Shown: positions 1 through 11,156 of the stretch, piece after piece | How the letters are laid out: every line of letters starts with the position of its first letter | Position numbering within the stretch: the stretch's first letter is position 1 | Origin: Welwitschia mirabilis | Taxonomy: Eukaryota > Gnetophyta > Gnetopsida > Welwitschiales | Reading direction: 5' to 3' | DNA: 36,301 nucleotides | Assembly (NCBI GenBank): GCA_051453625.1 | Contig: JBOZIK010000001.1 | Location: forward strand, 282,297,736-282,334,036 | The notes under the pieces: model-generated | What the model was told of the DNA's origin: nothing | What the model saw: the letters and a program-made list of their open reading frames with translations, nothing else | Database searches by the model: none | Made by a program: the position numbers and the translations under genes

Positions 1-465
1 ATTACCGACTTCACTTTATTGATAACATATTTAGAAAAAGGTAGTTTACTAATTTGACTCTTGCAAGATACATAAATTTCAATTAGGAGAATCTAATCTT
101 TAGTTAATAGTTCTTGTTAAAAGTGGTAAGCATTCTTTGTTACAACATGACATTAATGTTAATGTATCTTGAAAAAGTAATTTTAAAGAGTACTAAAATA
201 ACCTAAAAATGGTAGTTATTAATCAAACTTAACATCATTCATAAAGATAAAAACTAGATATCCATAGTCCATGCTTATGTTGTAATTAGTGGTCTTAGAT
301 GTTTAATGTTAGTAAATCAAAATAAAAATTCATGATTAATATCCACAAAATCCTTAATAGAGTTGATAAAATTTGTAAAATTGATTCATGCATGCACTAT
401 TCTTGAGTTGAGTGCATGGTGTAGGTTATTCAACTCAGGTTTATGCATTATTGGCTTTAACATCT
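1..465. other. Unassigned AT-rich DNA
   Basis: No reading frame, RNA gene or recognisable repeat was found. The sequence is AT-rich with very few CpG dinucleotides, like the transposon-derived DNA elsewhere in the window. Confidence 0.5.
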
Positions 466-914
466 NNNNNNNNNNNNNNNNNNNNNNNNNNNNNNNNNNN
501 NNNNNNNNNNNNNNNNNNNNNNNNNNNNNNNNNNNNNNNNNNNNNNNNNNNNNNNNNNNNNNNNNNNNNNNNNNNNNNNNNNNNNNNNNNNNNNNNNNNN
601 NNNNNNNNNNNNNNNNNNNNNNNNNNNNNNNNNNNNNNNNNNNNNNNNNNNNNNNNNNNNNNNNNNNNNNNNNNNNNNNNNNNNNNNNNNNNNNNNNNNN
701 NNNNNNNNNNNNNNNNNNNNNNNNNNNNNNNNNNNNNNNNNNNNNNNNNNNNNNNNNNNNNNNNNNNNNNNNNNNNNNNNNNNNNNNNNNNNNNNNNNNN
801 NNNNNNNNNNNNNNNNNNNNNNNNNNNNNNNNNNNNNNNNNNNNNNNNNNNNNNNNNNNNNNNNNNNNNNNNNNNNNNNNNNNNNNNNNNNNNNNNNNNN
901 NNNNNNNNNNNNNN
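466..914. other. Assembly gap (449 N)
   Basis: Run of undetermined bases. Apparent reading frames across it are artefacts. The two flanks share no obvious sequence. Confidence 0.99.
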
Positions 915-1532
915 TCTTAGGTTTAAGCCCTACCTTATGTAGGTTGGCTAATATTTTTATGCATGTATTCGAGGTGCATATACATATAAGCTTCAATGTC
1001 TTAGATATGAATCACAAGTAAGACCTAAACACTTAGTGGTCAATTCTTAAGTCAATAGAAGCTACTAATGGGTTTGAATTTGATTAAGCAACCAAGGGTC
1101 CCGACAAGTGTGATAAGGTTTTTGCTTAATCAACTTCCTCAAAGCAAATGCACTATTCCTTTAGATATCAAATGTTTTATATCATAGTTTTCTTATATAT
1201 CAAAGTGATTATTAGTATTATTTTATATAGTTCAACCTTACACTTATTCTTTAGTTAGGTAACCAATTCTCAACTAACTTATGTAACACATAAAACGTGT
1301 TATATTTAAGTTACATAATGTATTCTTGTATCTTAGAAAATGACTTTGTCTAAGTCATCTAATTAATAAGCTTGAGTTTTTAATGTTTTGTAAAGATTCT
1401 TTGAACACGTCTAAGGTATTTTCAAAATAAATAATTTTGTTGTTGAAGAAATATACATAATTTTTTATAAGACATGGGATTGCATTTTAATATGTTGTAA
1501 CGTTGTGATTGCATTTTTCACATATTATAGTT
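915..1532. other. Unassigned DNA with an imperfect inverted repeat
   Basis: No coding signal is seen. At about 1280-1317 the arms TATGTAAC and GTTACATA enclose a second pair, AACAC and GTGTT, which could form a small hairpin. This may be the eroded end of a transposon or LTR, but no target duplication or partner is visible. Confidence 0.3.
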
Positions 1533-2470
1533 ATTAACTAACATTTTTTAAGATAAATATGAATCTAAAGTGGGAGAAAGTTAAAGTTGAAATTTTAGTG
1601 ATTGTACCTATTCTGATGGGTACAATAATCATGATTGGCAAATGAATGATTTAATTACATCTGGGGCTTGCCTTATAATATGCTAATTAGGTCATCTAAA
1701 GGTTCAAGACCATAACATATTGAAGGGGAGACAAGTCACTAATTAGACTTCTATCTCATTGATGACATAAACCTATAATGAATAAAGGCTGTTATATTTA
1801 ATAATAAATCAAATATAATAATTTGGGGGAAGAGGTGAGGGAAGGGTGCCAGCAGGCTAGTGGGTTAAGGGGGGAATGGATATTTTATTAAAGCAACACA
1901 AAAGGGCTATAAAGAGAGGGGAGAATAAACCTTTTAAGACCTCACCTCATTAACATGATCCTTGACTACAACTACAGAAAACCAAGGATAAAATAATACA
2001 AGAAAAATGTAATCAATATTAACTCCCAATTCCCATCTAAGCATATAACAAATGATTCAAATATTGAGCCTCCATAAGATTCTTTTGATCTTGTGCCATC
2101 AGTTGAAATCAAGATGTAAACATAGATTTTAGAATGATATCTCTTAAATGTATTTTTGCATCTGCACCTTGGAACCGCTTAAAGCATATCATATTCCAAA
2201 GCTCATATAAAGATTAAACGTACAAAAATCAACTGACATGTTTTCTATTTTGTTGGTTGTAAAACTATTGTAAATCCCTTTAAAAATTAAGCCAAGGTAT
2301 TTGCATTTGTAATGAAAATAATGTAGCTAATTTTGAGTCCAAACACATCTGTACAGAAAATGCCATAAAAACTTAGCATTTCCATGTAATGGACATTTGA
2401 CCTCCTCATTGTAAAAGTATTGCAAATGTTCACCAAGAGGCAAATCCTGATGAGAAAGCGACTATATAAA
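1533..2470. repeat. Direct repeat unit 1 (about 0.94 kb)
   Basis: The stretch from about 1533 to 2470 is repeated in the same order and orientation from about 2471 to 3840. Matching landmarks are GGGAGAAAGTTAAAGTTGA near 1570 against GGGGAAAGTTAAAGTTGAG near 2510, the block around GATTTAATTACA, and GATTCAAATATTGAGCC at 2054 against 3418. The copies differ by many substitutions, so the duplication is old or the copies inserted separately. Each unit contains the end of a minus-strand LINE ORF2, and a TATAAA-like box on the plus strand (about 1907 and 2838), so part of the unit could instead be an LTR-like promoter region. Confidence 0.85.
2065..2461 (-). pseudogene. LINE ORF2 C-terminal remnant, unit 1
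   Basis: On the minus strand, 2461 down to a stop at 2327 reads as a LINE ORF2 tail with the words LPLGEHLQ, YNEEVKCPLHG and WHFLYRCVW. The spacing Cys-x2-(Cys)-x7-His-x4-Cys fits the zinc-binding domain that follows reverse transcriptase in plant LINEs (zf-RVT). The second Cys is replaced by His. Past the stop, in another frame, ELWNMICFK and FQGADAKIHL continue the C-terminal region to about 2065. The same words occur in unit 2, which supports a shared coding origin. No reverse transcriptase precedes it, so this is a 5'-truncated dead copy. Without a database search the family name is inferred from the motif pattern. Confidence 0.65.
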
Positions 2471-2912
2471 AATATTAACATTTTTAAAAATAAATATAAA
2501 CCTATAATAGGGGAAAGTTAAAGTTGAGACTTTAGTGATTGTAGCTCTTCTAGAAGGTACAATCATCATGATTAACAAATAAATGATTTAATTACACTCA
2601 AGGCTTGCCTTATATTATGCTAATTAGGTCATCTCAAGGTTCAAAACTACAACATCTTGAAGGGGAGACGAGTGTTCCACTAATTAGACATCCATCTCAT
2701 TGATATCATAAACCTATAATGAATAAAGGTCATCATATTTAATAATAGATCAAGTATAATAATTGCAGGAAAAAGGTAGGGGAAGGGGACAAGCCATGGG
2801 GGAAGGGAATAGCTATCTTTTAAACCAACAAAGACGCATATAAAAAGGCTATGGAAAGAGATGAGAAGAAATCTTTTAAGACCTCATCTCATCAACATGA
2901 TCCTTTTATATA

Positions 2913-3406
2913 NNNNNNNNNNNNNNNNNNNNNNNNNNNNNNNNNNNNNNNNNNNNNNNNNNNNNNNNNNNNNNNNNNNNNNNNNNNNNNNNNNNNNNNN
3001 NNNNNNNNNNNNNNNNNNNNNNNNNNNNNNNNNNNNNNNNNNNNNNNNNNNNNNNNNNNNNNNNNNNNNNNNNNNNNNNNNNNNNNNNNNNNNNNNNNNN
3101 NNNNNNNNNNNNNNNNNNNNNNNNNNNNNNNNNNNNNNNNNNNNNNNNNNNNNNNNNNNNNNNNNNNNNNNNNNNNNNNNNNNNNNNNNNNNNNNNNNNN
3201 NNNNNNNNNNNNNNNNNNNNNNNNNNNNNNNNNNNNNNNNNNNNNNNNNNNNNNNNNNNNNNNNNNNNNNNNNNNNNNNNNNNNNNNNNNNNNNNNNNNN
3301 NNNNNNNNNNNNNNNNNNNNNNNNNNNNNNNNNNNNNNNNNNNNNNNNNNNNNNNNNNNNNNNNNNNNNNNNNNNNNNNNNNNNNNNNNNNNNNNNNNNN
3401 NNNNNN
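2913..3406. other. Assembly gap (494 N)
   Basis: Run of undetermined bases inside repeat unit 2. Collapse or mis-joining of the two similar units is a plausible cause. Confidence 0.99.
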
Positions 3407-3827
3407 ATATATTGAATGATTCAAATATTGAGCCTTCACAAGATTCTTTTGATTTTGTGCCATTAATAGAAATCGAGTTGTAAACACAAATCTTAGAATG
3501 ATATCTCCTAAATGTATTTTTGCATTGGCACCTTGGAATAGCTTGAAACATATCATATTCCATAGCTCACATAAGGATTGCAAGTACAAAAATAGATTAA
3601 CCTATTTTTCTATTTCGTTTCTCATAACATTATCGTAAATCCCTTGGAAAATTAAGCCAAGGTATTTGAAGTTGTAATGAAAACAATGTAGCTAAATTTT
3701 GAGTCCAAACACATTTGTACAGAAAATACCATAAAAACTTAGCACTTCCACAAAATGGACATTTAACCTTTTCATTGTAAAAGTGTTGCAGATGTTCACC
3801 GAGAGGCAGACCCTGATGAAAGAGCGA
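3407..3827 (-). pseudogene. LINE ORF2 C-terminal remnant, unit 2
   Basis: On the minus strand, 3827 to a stop at 3630 gives 65 open codons: LPLGEHLQHFYNEKV, the zinc-binding core CPFCGSAKF, YFLYKCVW, then LQIPWLNFPRDL. This is the zf-RVT pattern Cys-x2-Cys-x7-(His)-x4-Cys, with the expected His changed to Tyr (CAT to TAT). After the stop, another frame continues with ELWNMICFK, FQGANAKIHL and LMAQNQKNL down to the gap. Upstream, 3913 to 3830 is open in a third frame. Unit 1 has lost a different zinc ligand, so both copies are dead in different ways. Confidence 0.68.
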
Positions 3828-3909
3828 CCATTAAAAATATTAGCCTTAAAAAGTTTGGAGCTTTCTTGATCTTCTTTAAGATTTTTGGCCAAGTAATAAT
3901 TTTTAAGAC

Positions 3910-4544
3910 CCACTTTACCAAAAGCTTAGTTCAATCAATATTCTCAGACTAAAGTACAAATCTTAGACTATGAAATATAAATGTCTAACTCAAATATTAA
4001 TTATGCTTCGATTTTACCAATGAATTAAATCTAAGAAATCCATAGCTTAAGTGGGGTCTTGATCAACTTCTAAAATGATTGTAGTTGCATATAAATGTAA
4101 AGACTAAGCAAAAGTAAGCATAACATGATCAATTCCATTGTTTAAAATCACTGCAAAGACGAACCTTTTTTTCTTTATACTATTAACTGATTGAGCATGA
4201 ATGTTTTCTATTCTAAACAAAATATTATGCAAAATTGGAAGCCTGATAATAGCAAAGTCATTATAATGCTATTGATAAACATCTCCACTTCAACCCACAA
4301 TCCTATAGAATCTAAAAGGACTTGTCCCACCTATATTCATAACTTTTGAATTAAATAAATTACAAAAATGTTTGAAAATATCTAAAGGCCATTTGTAGTG
4401 GCAGCTTAAAAATTTCTTTCCAAGCCTGAGAACTAATCTACTCAACGGCCACTTGCAATTGCAACTTAAAAATTTCTTTCCAAACTTGAGAACTAGAACA
4501 CGTAGATTGACTATCTTTCTAAGCTTGAAGAGTAGAATAAGCAT
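3910..4544 (-). pseudogene. Decayed coding stretch upstream of the unit 2 LINE fragment
   Basis: The minus strand is open from 4544 to 4290 (84 codons), then almost open for about 120 more codons to near 3910 in a neighbouring frame, broken by a few stops. The words FAIIRLPILHNILF and TTIILEVDQDPT read like eroded protein. The order and strand suggest it is the upstream part of the same LINE ORF2 that ends in unit 2, but I found no reverse transcriptase catalytic motif here. It contains the 60-bp duplication listed separately. It could also be a chance open stretch. Confidence 0.3.
4384..4498 (-). repeat. 60-bp tandem duplication
   Basis: Two adjacent 60-bp copies, each with GGCCAyTTG at one end and CTTAAAAATTTCTTTCCAA in the middle. 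On the minus strand the frame is kept, so the peptide repeats as LGKKFLSC-x2-KWPL and FGKKFLSC-x2-KWPL. A period of exactly 20 codons kept the frame open. Confidence 0.8.
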
Positions 4545-5590
4545 GAATGATCATTTGAATGACAAAACTAAAACCTTTCTTACACGAATATGGAATCTCA
4601 CGACACCTCACTCAATATGAAGAATACAAGCATCTTTGTGAAATACTTTTTTAACAAATTGAGTATACTTAAAAAAAATGAAATCACCTATAATATTAAA
4701 TGTCTCTGTTGGTATTTCTTAGGTCCTTAGGCTTTCTCTTTGCTTGGCTTAGGTTATTTTATATTATGTATTTTGTATCCATTAAATAATTTAAATTATT
4801 ATTCTATATACGTACGTACATACATATATATGTATATGTATGTATATATAAAGATATTTTCTATAATAAAACTCACAACTATAAAATCATAAAAGCATTG
4901 CCCTACTATTAAAATAAGATCTCTATCCTAAAAAAATATTTTATTAATACTCTTTTATCCCTTTTTTAACAAAAAATAATGTTCAATACTTAATACTATT
5001 TAAAAAGGGTTTATTTGATTAAAAAATATGGGGTACTGACCCAAATAAAAAGTTTCATATTAATATTGACAAAGTCAAATTTAATTATAAGATAAACAAC
5101 ATGTACCATTGATAAACAAAAAAAAGGAGTAAACATTAAAAAATAAAAATTACTTTGTCTAATTAAAAAAAAAAGGACTTTTTGTGCAGGCTGCAAAAAG
5201 CCGTTCAAGAGGCTTCATGTTTGTCGTAAAAAACGACTCCTTGCCGATTCCACCAAAAATAGGTTAAAAATTATAATTTGAACAAGGAATGCAGCAATTT
5301 CAGAGATGAAGCAATCCCGGAAGAAGACTCTGCACGCACCAAAGGTTAAAATGTACCAATATCATATTTTAAAAATTTTGCCAAACAGTATAAAAATAAA
5401 CAAAAACCTAACAACCATCTAATTAGAAATAAATAATAATAAAGAATTGAAGTCCAACAGTTCCGATGGCCCTTTCGACTGTATTTTACAAGTTTGCACC
5501 TCCAATACTATTCATCTGAAAGCGTCGGAAGAATTTTTGGTCCATTTATACTTTTAAGACGTCAAAATAAAGCGGCAATTTCCACTGGAA
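4545..5590. other. Intergenic AT-rich DNA with a TA/TACG microsatellite
   Basis: A simple repeat of TACG, TACA and TATG units lies at about 4807-4852. From 4860 to 5200 the DNA is A/T-rich. From about 5210 onward CpG dinucleotides become frequent, the start of the gene-like region. No supported gene is seen here. Confidence 0.6.
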
Positions 5591-6025
5591 TTACCACACT
5601 GTAAATGACTCCATGCATGACCCATATGTTAACACATTCATGCGGACATGATTGGAGCAAAGCACCCTTTTGTCCATCAATCTATCGTTCCATACCGCTT
5701 TGAACTTTTGCAGAACCCTCTGTACGTCTGCATCATCTTTGAAATGCACCTGCTTCCGTTTTCTCTCTCCTCTGGATGTGTCTTCTTTCTCTGCGAAACC
5801 TGCTGGAAATGCATGAGACTGTGTCTGCGCAGGCAGACTGATGAGTCTCTGGGGGAAAGGAAGCAAGCACATGGAGAAGATAAAATCTTCTGATAACGTG
5901 GGGCGGTTTCTGAGGGCTAATAGATTAGGGTTTTGAATGAATATATTGTATAAACGCTTGAATAGATTCACTGTGGGATTGGTTGATTGTACGGCGGTTG
6001 CAGAAGCGTCCGTTGAATCCATCAT
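5591..6025 (-). CDS. Hypothetical protein, 144 codons
   Basis: This open frame starts with two ATG codons at 6025 and ends with TAA. I do not recognise the protein. Visible features are a Ser/Thr-rich start (residues 3-18), a hydrophobic and aromatic stretch LFKRLYNIFI at 21-30, a basic patch RGERKRKQ at 85-92 that could act as a nuclear signal, and an amphipathic stretch at about 97-113. There is no signal peptide or clear membrane segment. It lies in CpG-rich DNA, unlike the decayed repeats around it, and upstream of its start is a TATA-like box. These points favour a real gene or first exon. Against it, no known domain is seen, an 81-codon frame is also open on the opposite strand, and introns cannot be excluded. 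Confidence 0.42.
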   Translation of the reverse strand: MMDSTDASATAVQSTNPTVNLFKRLYNIFIQNPNLLALRNRPTLSEDFIFSMCLLPFPQRLISLPAQTQSHAFPAGFAEKEDTSRGERKRKQVHFKDDADVQRVLQKFKAVWNDRLMDKRVLCSNHVRMNVLTYGSCMESFTVW

Positions 6026-6220
6026 TCAGTTGTCACTTCAGCGCAGAAGAGGACATTCACTAATTCATTGCGCAGTCACATCCCACCAAACGTCATTATG
6101 ATTCTGGTTCCTTTTTTAGTCACTAATTCATCTTCCCATTAAACAAATCCAATACACCCTATCCACTTATATTGCGCGCTTCTCCGCCTTTGGTAAAGAT
6201 GAGAGGAAGCAGAAAGCAGC
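6026..6220. promoter_or_regulatory. Possible bidirectional promoter
   Basis: This interval separates the minus-strand ORF from CpG-rich plus-strand sequence that resembles a 5' leader. On the minus strand AATATAAGTGG (about 6163-6173) is TATA-like and about 140 bp before the ATG. GCGCGC follows directly on the plus side. The direct repeat TCACTAATTCAT occurs at about 6057 and 6119. Promoter activity is inferred, not shown. Confidence 0.35.
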
Positions 6221-8100
6221 GTGGATCCGCGTTGGCTGTTGCATTCATTTTCATTCATTTTGCAGTCGTCGAATAACGAACCTCATCGTCTCTTCTTCTC
6301 CAGCGACGCCGCAGCTTCTGCTATTATTCAAGGCCTGTGTGTTTTTCAGTTCCCTGTTGTCTGTGAATCTTTTTATTTGTGTTTTTATGTTAGGGTTTGT
6401 GTGAAGCGTCGACGTCAGATAGTCTTGCGTGTCTATTGCATGTTTTTTGGTAAATTAGGGATCTGTAGATGTCTATGGGTGAGTCCTTTGGGAGAGAAAA
6501 GCGGGGAGGGGAAATGGGCGAGCTCCTTTTATTCCAAACAAGGCATGTTCAAGGTTTCTTCAACTGCCAGCTTATGCATTCCTTTGGCCTGCGCTTTTAT
6601 TGCGATGCAGATTCAGAGTGCAGTTCATTGGTGTGCATAATCAGGGAGTTGTACTGATTTTGAGCGGGTCTCTTTTGGTTTGAAGGGAGCTCGCTTCTCT
6701 TCTGCTGCTTGCTTAAAATTTCAGATCTCGAAGATTTTTTATTTTTATTGAACTATTGAAAATTCTAACGTGATGTCAAAAATAAGTTAAAAAGATTAGT
6801 GTTGCTCAAAGGTTGAACAAACATTTGGTAAGAGACATTGGAGTTTCGTTTCGAGAGATTTTAAGGACGAATCATGTGAGTTTTAGCGTTACGGTGGGGT
6901 ATTATCCTTTTGAAATTTTAGAGATTTTTGTGGTTCAATTAAAACTGGAAGATTTAGATTCAGATTCAGGTTCTATCTTCCAAGGTCTTTAAATGTAGGT
7001 TTATTTGTTTTGTAAACGTTTTCTGATTCTGCTCCGAAAGAATAATCTGACGTGTTCTTAAAGTGGTTCCGAACATGTTTGTGTCCGAATAATCGGAAAG
7101 ACTTTGCGTATTTCCAATTTCAAATGTCAAACGCTTTTGCTTTTATGGTTTATGATACTTAAATAGTGTTGCAGATAAAGAAACTCCAATTATTTACTTA
7201 TTTTTCTTTTAGTATGTGGGTCTTATAAAGGCTCATACATTTATTTCTGGAATTATCTAATTATCTATCAAACTACAATAAATCAAATCACGGGCGTGTC
7301 TCGCTTTCTTTTAAATGAATTGAGTAAAAAGAAACGAGTCAGACGACGCTGTCAGTCATGATGATGTTTGGAAAAGCATTTTGAAAGGTTGATTTCGGGA
7401 GTGGAAAGCACAGGTGAGTCCGGAAGTGTTCAAATCACCTGAGATCCAAGGATTGCACGTGGCACGTATTCCTTGATATTCGATATTGCAGGATACAGTG
7501 TTTTGAATCTTCTTCAACGAAATCCAGATCATTGCCGAATGGTCTTTTGACGTTTCATGGTAGATATTTGTTGGCGGAGTGAAAGCACGACAGCAATTCT
7601 GGGCGTGTGTTGCCGTTGGAGATTAAAGGGCGGTGGCCTGAAGTTGGTCCATTGAATGGACGAGATAAGCGACTTGTAATCGAGATCTAATTTTTTTTTA
7701 AACATCTTTTTTTTTATTACAGTTTTGTTCAGTGATGTTGCACAGACGATTACATACATTAAGAAGTTCCTAAATTGTTTTTCTATCATTTAAAGTCAAG
7801 TTGTGCATAGTAACAACAACCAACCAGTACTGAGGTGGGCACGGACTCAGAGGATGGGGCCATCCAATCTGTACAGTGCTGGGATTTTTTTCGCTTTAAA
7901 AATAAAGGAAAACGGGAGAAAGGAAATTAGCAAATTGATGCCATGCCTTTGGATAAAAAGACGGCTTCAAATTTAAAGAGGCGTAAGATAACTGTGTAGC
8001 AGAGTATCCTCGTGGAATCTAAGCAACAAGTTTTTCAACGAGAAACAGTTATCTTTGTTCCAAAGAAAGTTGGGCCTTGTATTTATCTTTTCCGGAATTA
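6221..8100 (+). other. CpG-rich, possibly transcribed region (leader exons and introns?)
   Basis: CpG is frequent from about 6180 to 7700 (for example CAGCGACGCCGC near 6302 and GTCGACGTC near 6409), while the repeats elsewhere are CpG-poor. In methylated plant DNA this suggests an unmethylated, gene-associated stretch. A strong splice donor, CAG/GTGAGT, ends a possible exon at 7413, and ATGG/GTGAGT occurs at 6479. T-rich stretches resemble plant introns. The only plus-strand ORF of note, 6469-6657 (62 codons, starts ATGTCTATGGG), overlaps the first donor and has no known domain. I cannot assemble a convincing protein-coding model; this could be the 5' part of a gene with long introns or a non-coding transcript. 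Confidence 0.35.
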
Positions 8101-8569
8101 ATAATGAGTATTACGTCTTTCATGTATATTTAATTTTTGTAATGACATTGTTATATAACCGCTTATTATCTATTTTTAATTCATTTTGGCAAACTTGGAA
8201 TTTGTGGTTAGAAAGTACTAATGTATTTTCATGAACTTTTCTATATCTTTTGTTGTAAATTGCTACCTCTAATTATCAATAATTTCAGGGTTTCGTATGT
8301 CAGTCATGGCTAAACGTAGATGTGAGTGAGATGGATATACTTCACATCCCTGACCTAAACTACTCGCAGAGTAGGGGTTAACTTAATGGTACTCTAATGT
8401 AATGGATGATTAAAATAAGTGATGTTAATAATGCGTGCCAATTTATTTGGGATGAAAAATGTGTGTAGGAACAGAATTGTGGGCATGTTGTAAACGATTT
8501 CGATGGAAGATGGTGGAGCCATGATCATAGTGAACGTCCTGTTCTTTGGCCTAGCTACCTAGGAGATGT

Positions 8570-8616
8570 GCAAAAACTTGTGGTGACATTTGGGCAAAAA
8601 CTTGTGGTGACATTTG
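8570..8616 (+). repeat. 24-bp tandem duplication
   Basis: The 23-base string GCAAAAACTTGT followed by GGTGACATTTG occurs twice without mismatch, at 8570-8592 and 8594-8616. Perfect identity suggests recent slippage. Confidence 0.95.
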
Positions 8617-9032
8617 TACGACCTTGTTGCTACAATTCTATTGAGAAAGCGACAACTTAAATAAAAAGAGCTTTGTTAAAGTATGTGCAGGTCAGTGGGG
8701 TTGTGGAGCTGCATTAGGGTTATTGCTACTGACATCGGCAGGGTTATAGGTGGTGTTTTGTTTGAGGAAATGTTAAAGTTTTTTAAGGGTCTAAACTAAT
8801 CATTAGAGACTATAATAAGTGAAAGGAATGATTTAAATATATGCCGAAGATTCTGTGAATAATGAGTAGCGTAACATATTAAAAAAAGTTTTGTTTGGGC
8901 GTAATAAGGGCAATTAAGCTATGTGATTGGGTTGCATGACTATAGTGATTAAATTTTATGACCACTTCCATGCAAGGTGGTTACAGCTGAGTAATTTTTT
9001 GTGAGTTGCCATATTTTTGGTGAGTTGCCATA

Positions 9033-9153
9033 GGAATTCGTAAGATGCATTATAAGTATTTAACTATTTTATTAATTAATTAACATTTATGGGTTGGTGT
9101 GAGAATTCATAAGATGTATTACAAGTATTTACTTTTTTTTGTTAATTAATTAG
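9033..9153 (+). repeat. Imperfect tandem duplication of about 70 bp
   Basis: GAATTCGTAAGATGCATTA near 9033 and GAATTCATAAGATGTATTA near 9102 start two related copies, each with AAGTATTTA and a TTAATTAATTA block. Confidence 0.75.
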
Positions 9154-10954
9154 TTTTTTACAATTTTTCATAATCTTCAGTTTAGTTTTTCTATTTTATA
9201 CCATTTTTTGATAATACACATTGAACAAATTGACGAAAGGGCTGAGGTTGTAATATTCGGCCTGCAGTTTTTTGAGTTCTCTCTTCCAGCACTGAAGGAT
9301 ATGTTTTGTTGAGACAATGTGAAATAAAATAAGTTACATTATAAAATAGAATAAAATTCTAGTCAAATAAATGTGAAATAGCATAAGGATGTGCAAAAGA
9401 TTACCATTGCATGTTCATGATTGTGTTTTCATTGCCATATAAGTCAATATGGTTTTACGGCCATGCATGTGCGTGCCATTCTAAAGTATTATCGGAATAT
9501 TTGGATTAGCATAAAAAAGGTTGAGATTTATTTTAATGCTTTTAAGATTGATAATTAGCTCTTTAGAAAATAGTTTAATTGAAAAGTTCGAATGCAGTGA
9601 AGTGATGAATGAAAGAAAGATGTTAAGATATTTGAATTTAAACCGTTGTGACAAGAGGTCAAAGGTTTTTAATTTCAGAACTCTCTGAAAGCAACAACGA
9701 TGCCTACGATCTCAAGATATTCGTTGAAAAAAACTGAAGTCTAATTATGAATTCTGGATAAGCCTCTTTAAGTTCTTTTAATATCCTTAGAAAATTATTG
9801 TGTCTAATGTCTAATTTAAAACTCTAATATAAAACCTATGGTTAAGGGACGCATTTTGACTTTAAGAGAATACTGATGTCTATAAAGTATAATTGCATAT
9901 TCTCATGTAGTGATGAACTACCTTAAAGATGCTGTAATACTTAATTTCAAACTCTTTGTGGATAAGACTAAATTAAAATTAAAACAAGGATGCCTATGTA
10001 TAGGGCAAAAGTGTCACCATGATTGATTGAGTGATACAACATCAAATAATTCATGTATATAATATATATGTTTACAATGGAATTAACATTAAGGAAAAGA
10101 GCCTTGACAAATTCGAATGTTGGTGCCCAAATTTAAATGAATTCAAAAAAATTGAGTCATTTCTATGCTTTAGCAAGCTTGCTAACACTAATAATAATTT
10201 ATTCTTCTGATAAATGCACTTTGCTCTAGTTGAGCTCTATCTGTTAGCTAAATTGTAAAGGAGTTATGTAAAGAAGTAATTAATGTCTAATGACAAACAT
10301 GAGAACCATGACTAGTGACTAACTAGACCGATCAGGTTGGTGTAGGAATAAGGTTCAAATCTCTTGGTCTTTTAGGATGCTTTAGATGCATCCATCACTG
10401 CATCTCCACTTGACACCTATCATGATGGTAAAGACTCTTAGGTATAAAGCCCTTCCATCCAACAGATAGGACAGAGCTTTTTATTGGTTAGGCATGTAGG
10501 CCTTAAAATCTCTAGTTTCTATATATTTGTGCTATCATTGGATTTAACACTAAATATGTTGTTATGCTTTTAATCTTAACCATATCAATAAACATAAGAT
10601 TAGCTTGACTCACTCGTGTGCGAGTACTCATCATGTTTAATATGATATGAGTCGTTTCTTATGTCACCCACTTAAAGGTAAGGGTGTTTGATAGCCTACC
10701 TATAACATAGCCACCACATGCAGGCACTTCCTTCATACCAGGAGGAGGGTTTCAACAACGTTTACACAATAACTTCCCTATAGAAGAACATATGCTCTTA
10801 CATGGCGTATAGCCTCATTGTACTCTTTTCTATATCTTGAGTTTGTCTTGTATGACAAGTAGTGTTCTTGGAGACTATTATTTGATAAAATATGACTAGT
10901 GTGAGGAAAAATCTAAGATAACAATAACAAGCATGATGAGTTTGAAAATGCCAC

Positions 10955-11130
10955 CTATATTCAAATCTTCATTATTGCACCTACAATCTTAAAATAAGAA
11001 CCTCACATAGAAAGTATAAGCAAGGTATATCTTAACATACCATCTCAATGCAAATCGTCCTCATTGCATTTACAATACTAAGAAATAATAATCTCACATA
11101 AAAAGTATAAGGAAGGTATCCCTAACATAT
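10955..11130 (+). repeat. Imperfect tandem duplication of about 90 bp
   Basis: Two adjacent copies share CAAATC, then TCATT, TACAAT, CTCACATA and AAAGTATAAG in the same order, starting near 10962 and 11051. Confidence 0.75.
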
Positions 11131-11156
11131 GATAAGGTAACAAATGATGGCTTAGT

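Larger units (their letters stand above)
2471..3840. repeat. Direct repeat unit 2, interrupted by a gap
   Basis: Second copy of the unit at 1533-2470. It follows the first with no spacer. The gap at 2913-3406 replaces a part that is only about 75 bp long in unit 1 (about 1970-2045), so the gap either holds an insertion or has a wrong size. Removing that excess gives a unit of about 0.95 kb, equal to unit 1. Confidence 0.85.
8101..10954. other. Intergenic DNA without a supported gene
   Basis: Mostly AT-rich with stops in all frames. It contains two short tandem duplications, listed separately, and a tRNA-like box near 10340 that I rejected as too weak. Confidence 0.6.

Noticed and set aside
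363-996. Open frames of about 180 codons on both strands
   Set aside because: They consist almost wholly of undetermined bases; the same holds for the frames at 2851-3589, 26051-26345, 28169-28528, 30635-30961 and 35936-36139.
6221-6640. 139-codon plus-strand frame
   Set aside because: It begins with GTG rather than ATG, which a plant gene would hardly use, crosses a good splice donor at 6479 and shows no domain.
7529-7789. 86-codon minus-strand frame
   Set aside because: Its N-terminal part is a translation of A/T runs and no motif is visible; it lies in the presumed intron-like region.
10310-10365. tRNA gene or SINE head (GATCAGGTTGG followed by GGTTCAAATCTC)
   Set aside because: The two boxes are only about 20 bp apart, no cloverleaf can be drawn, and no A-tail follows.
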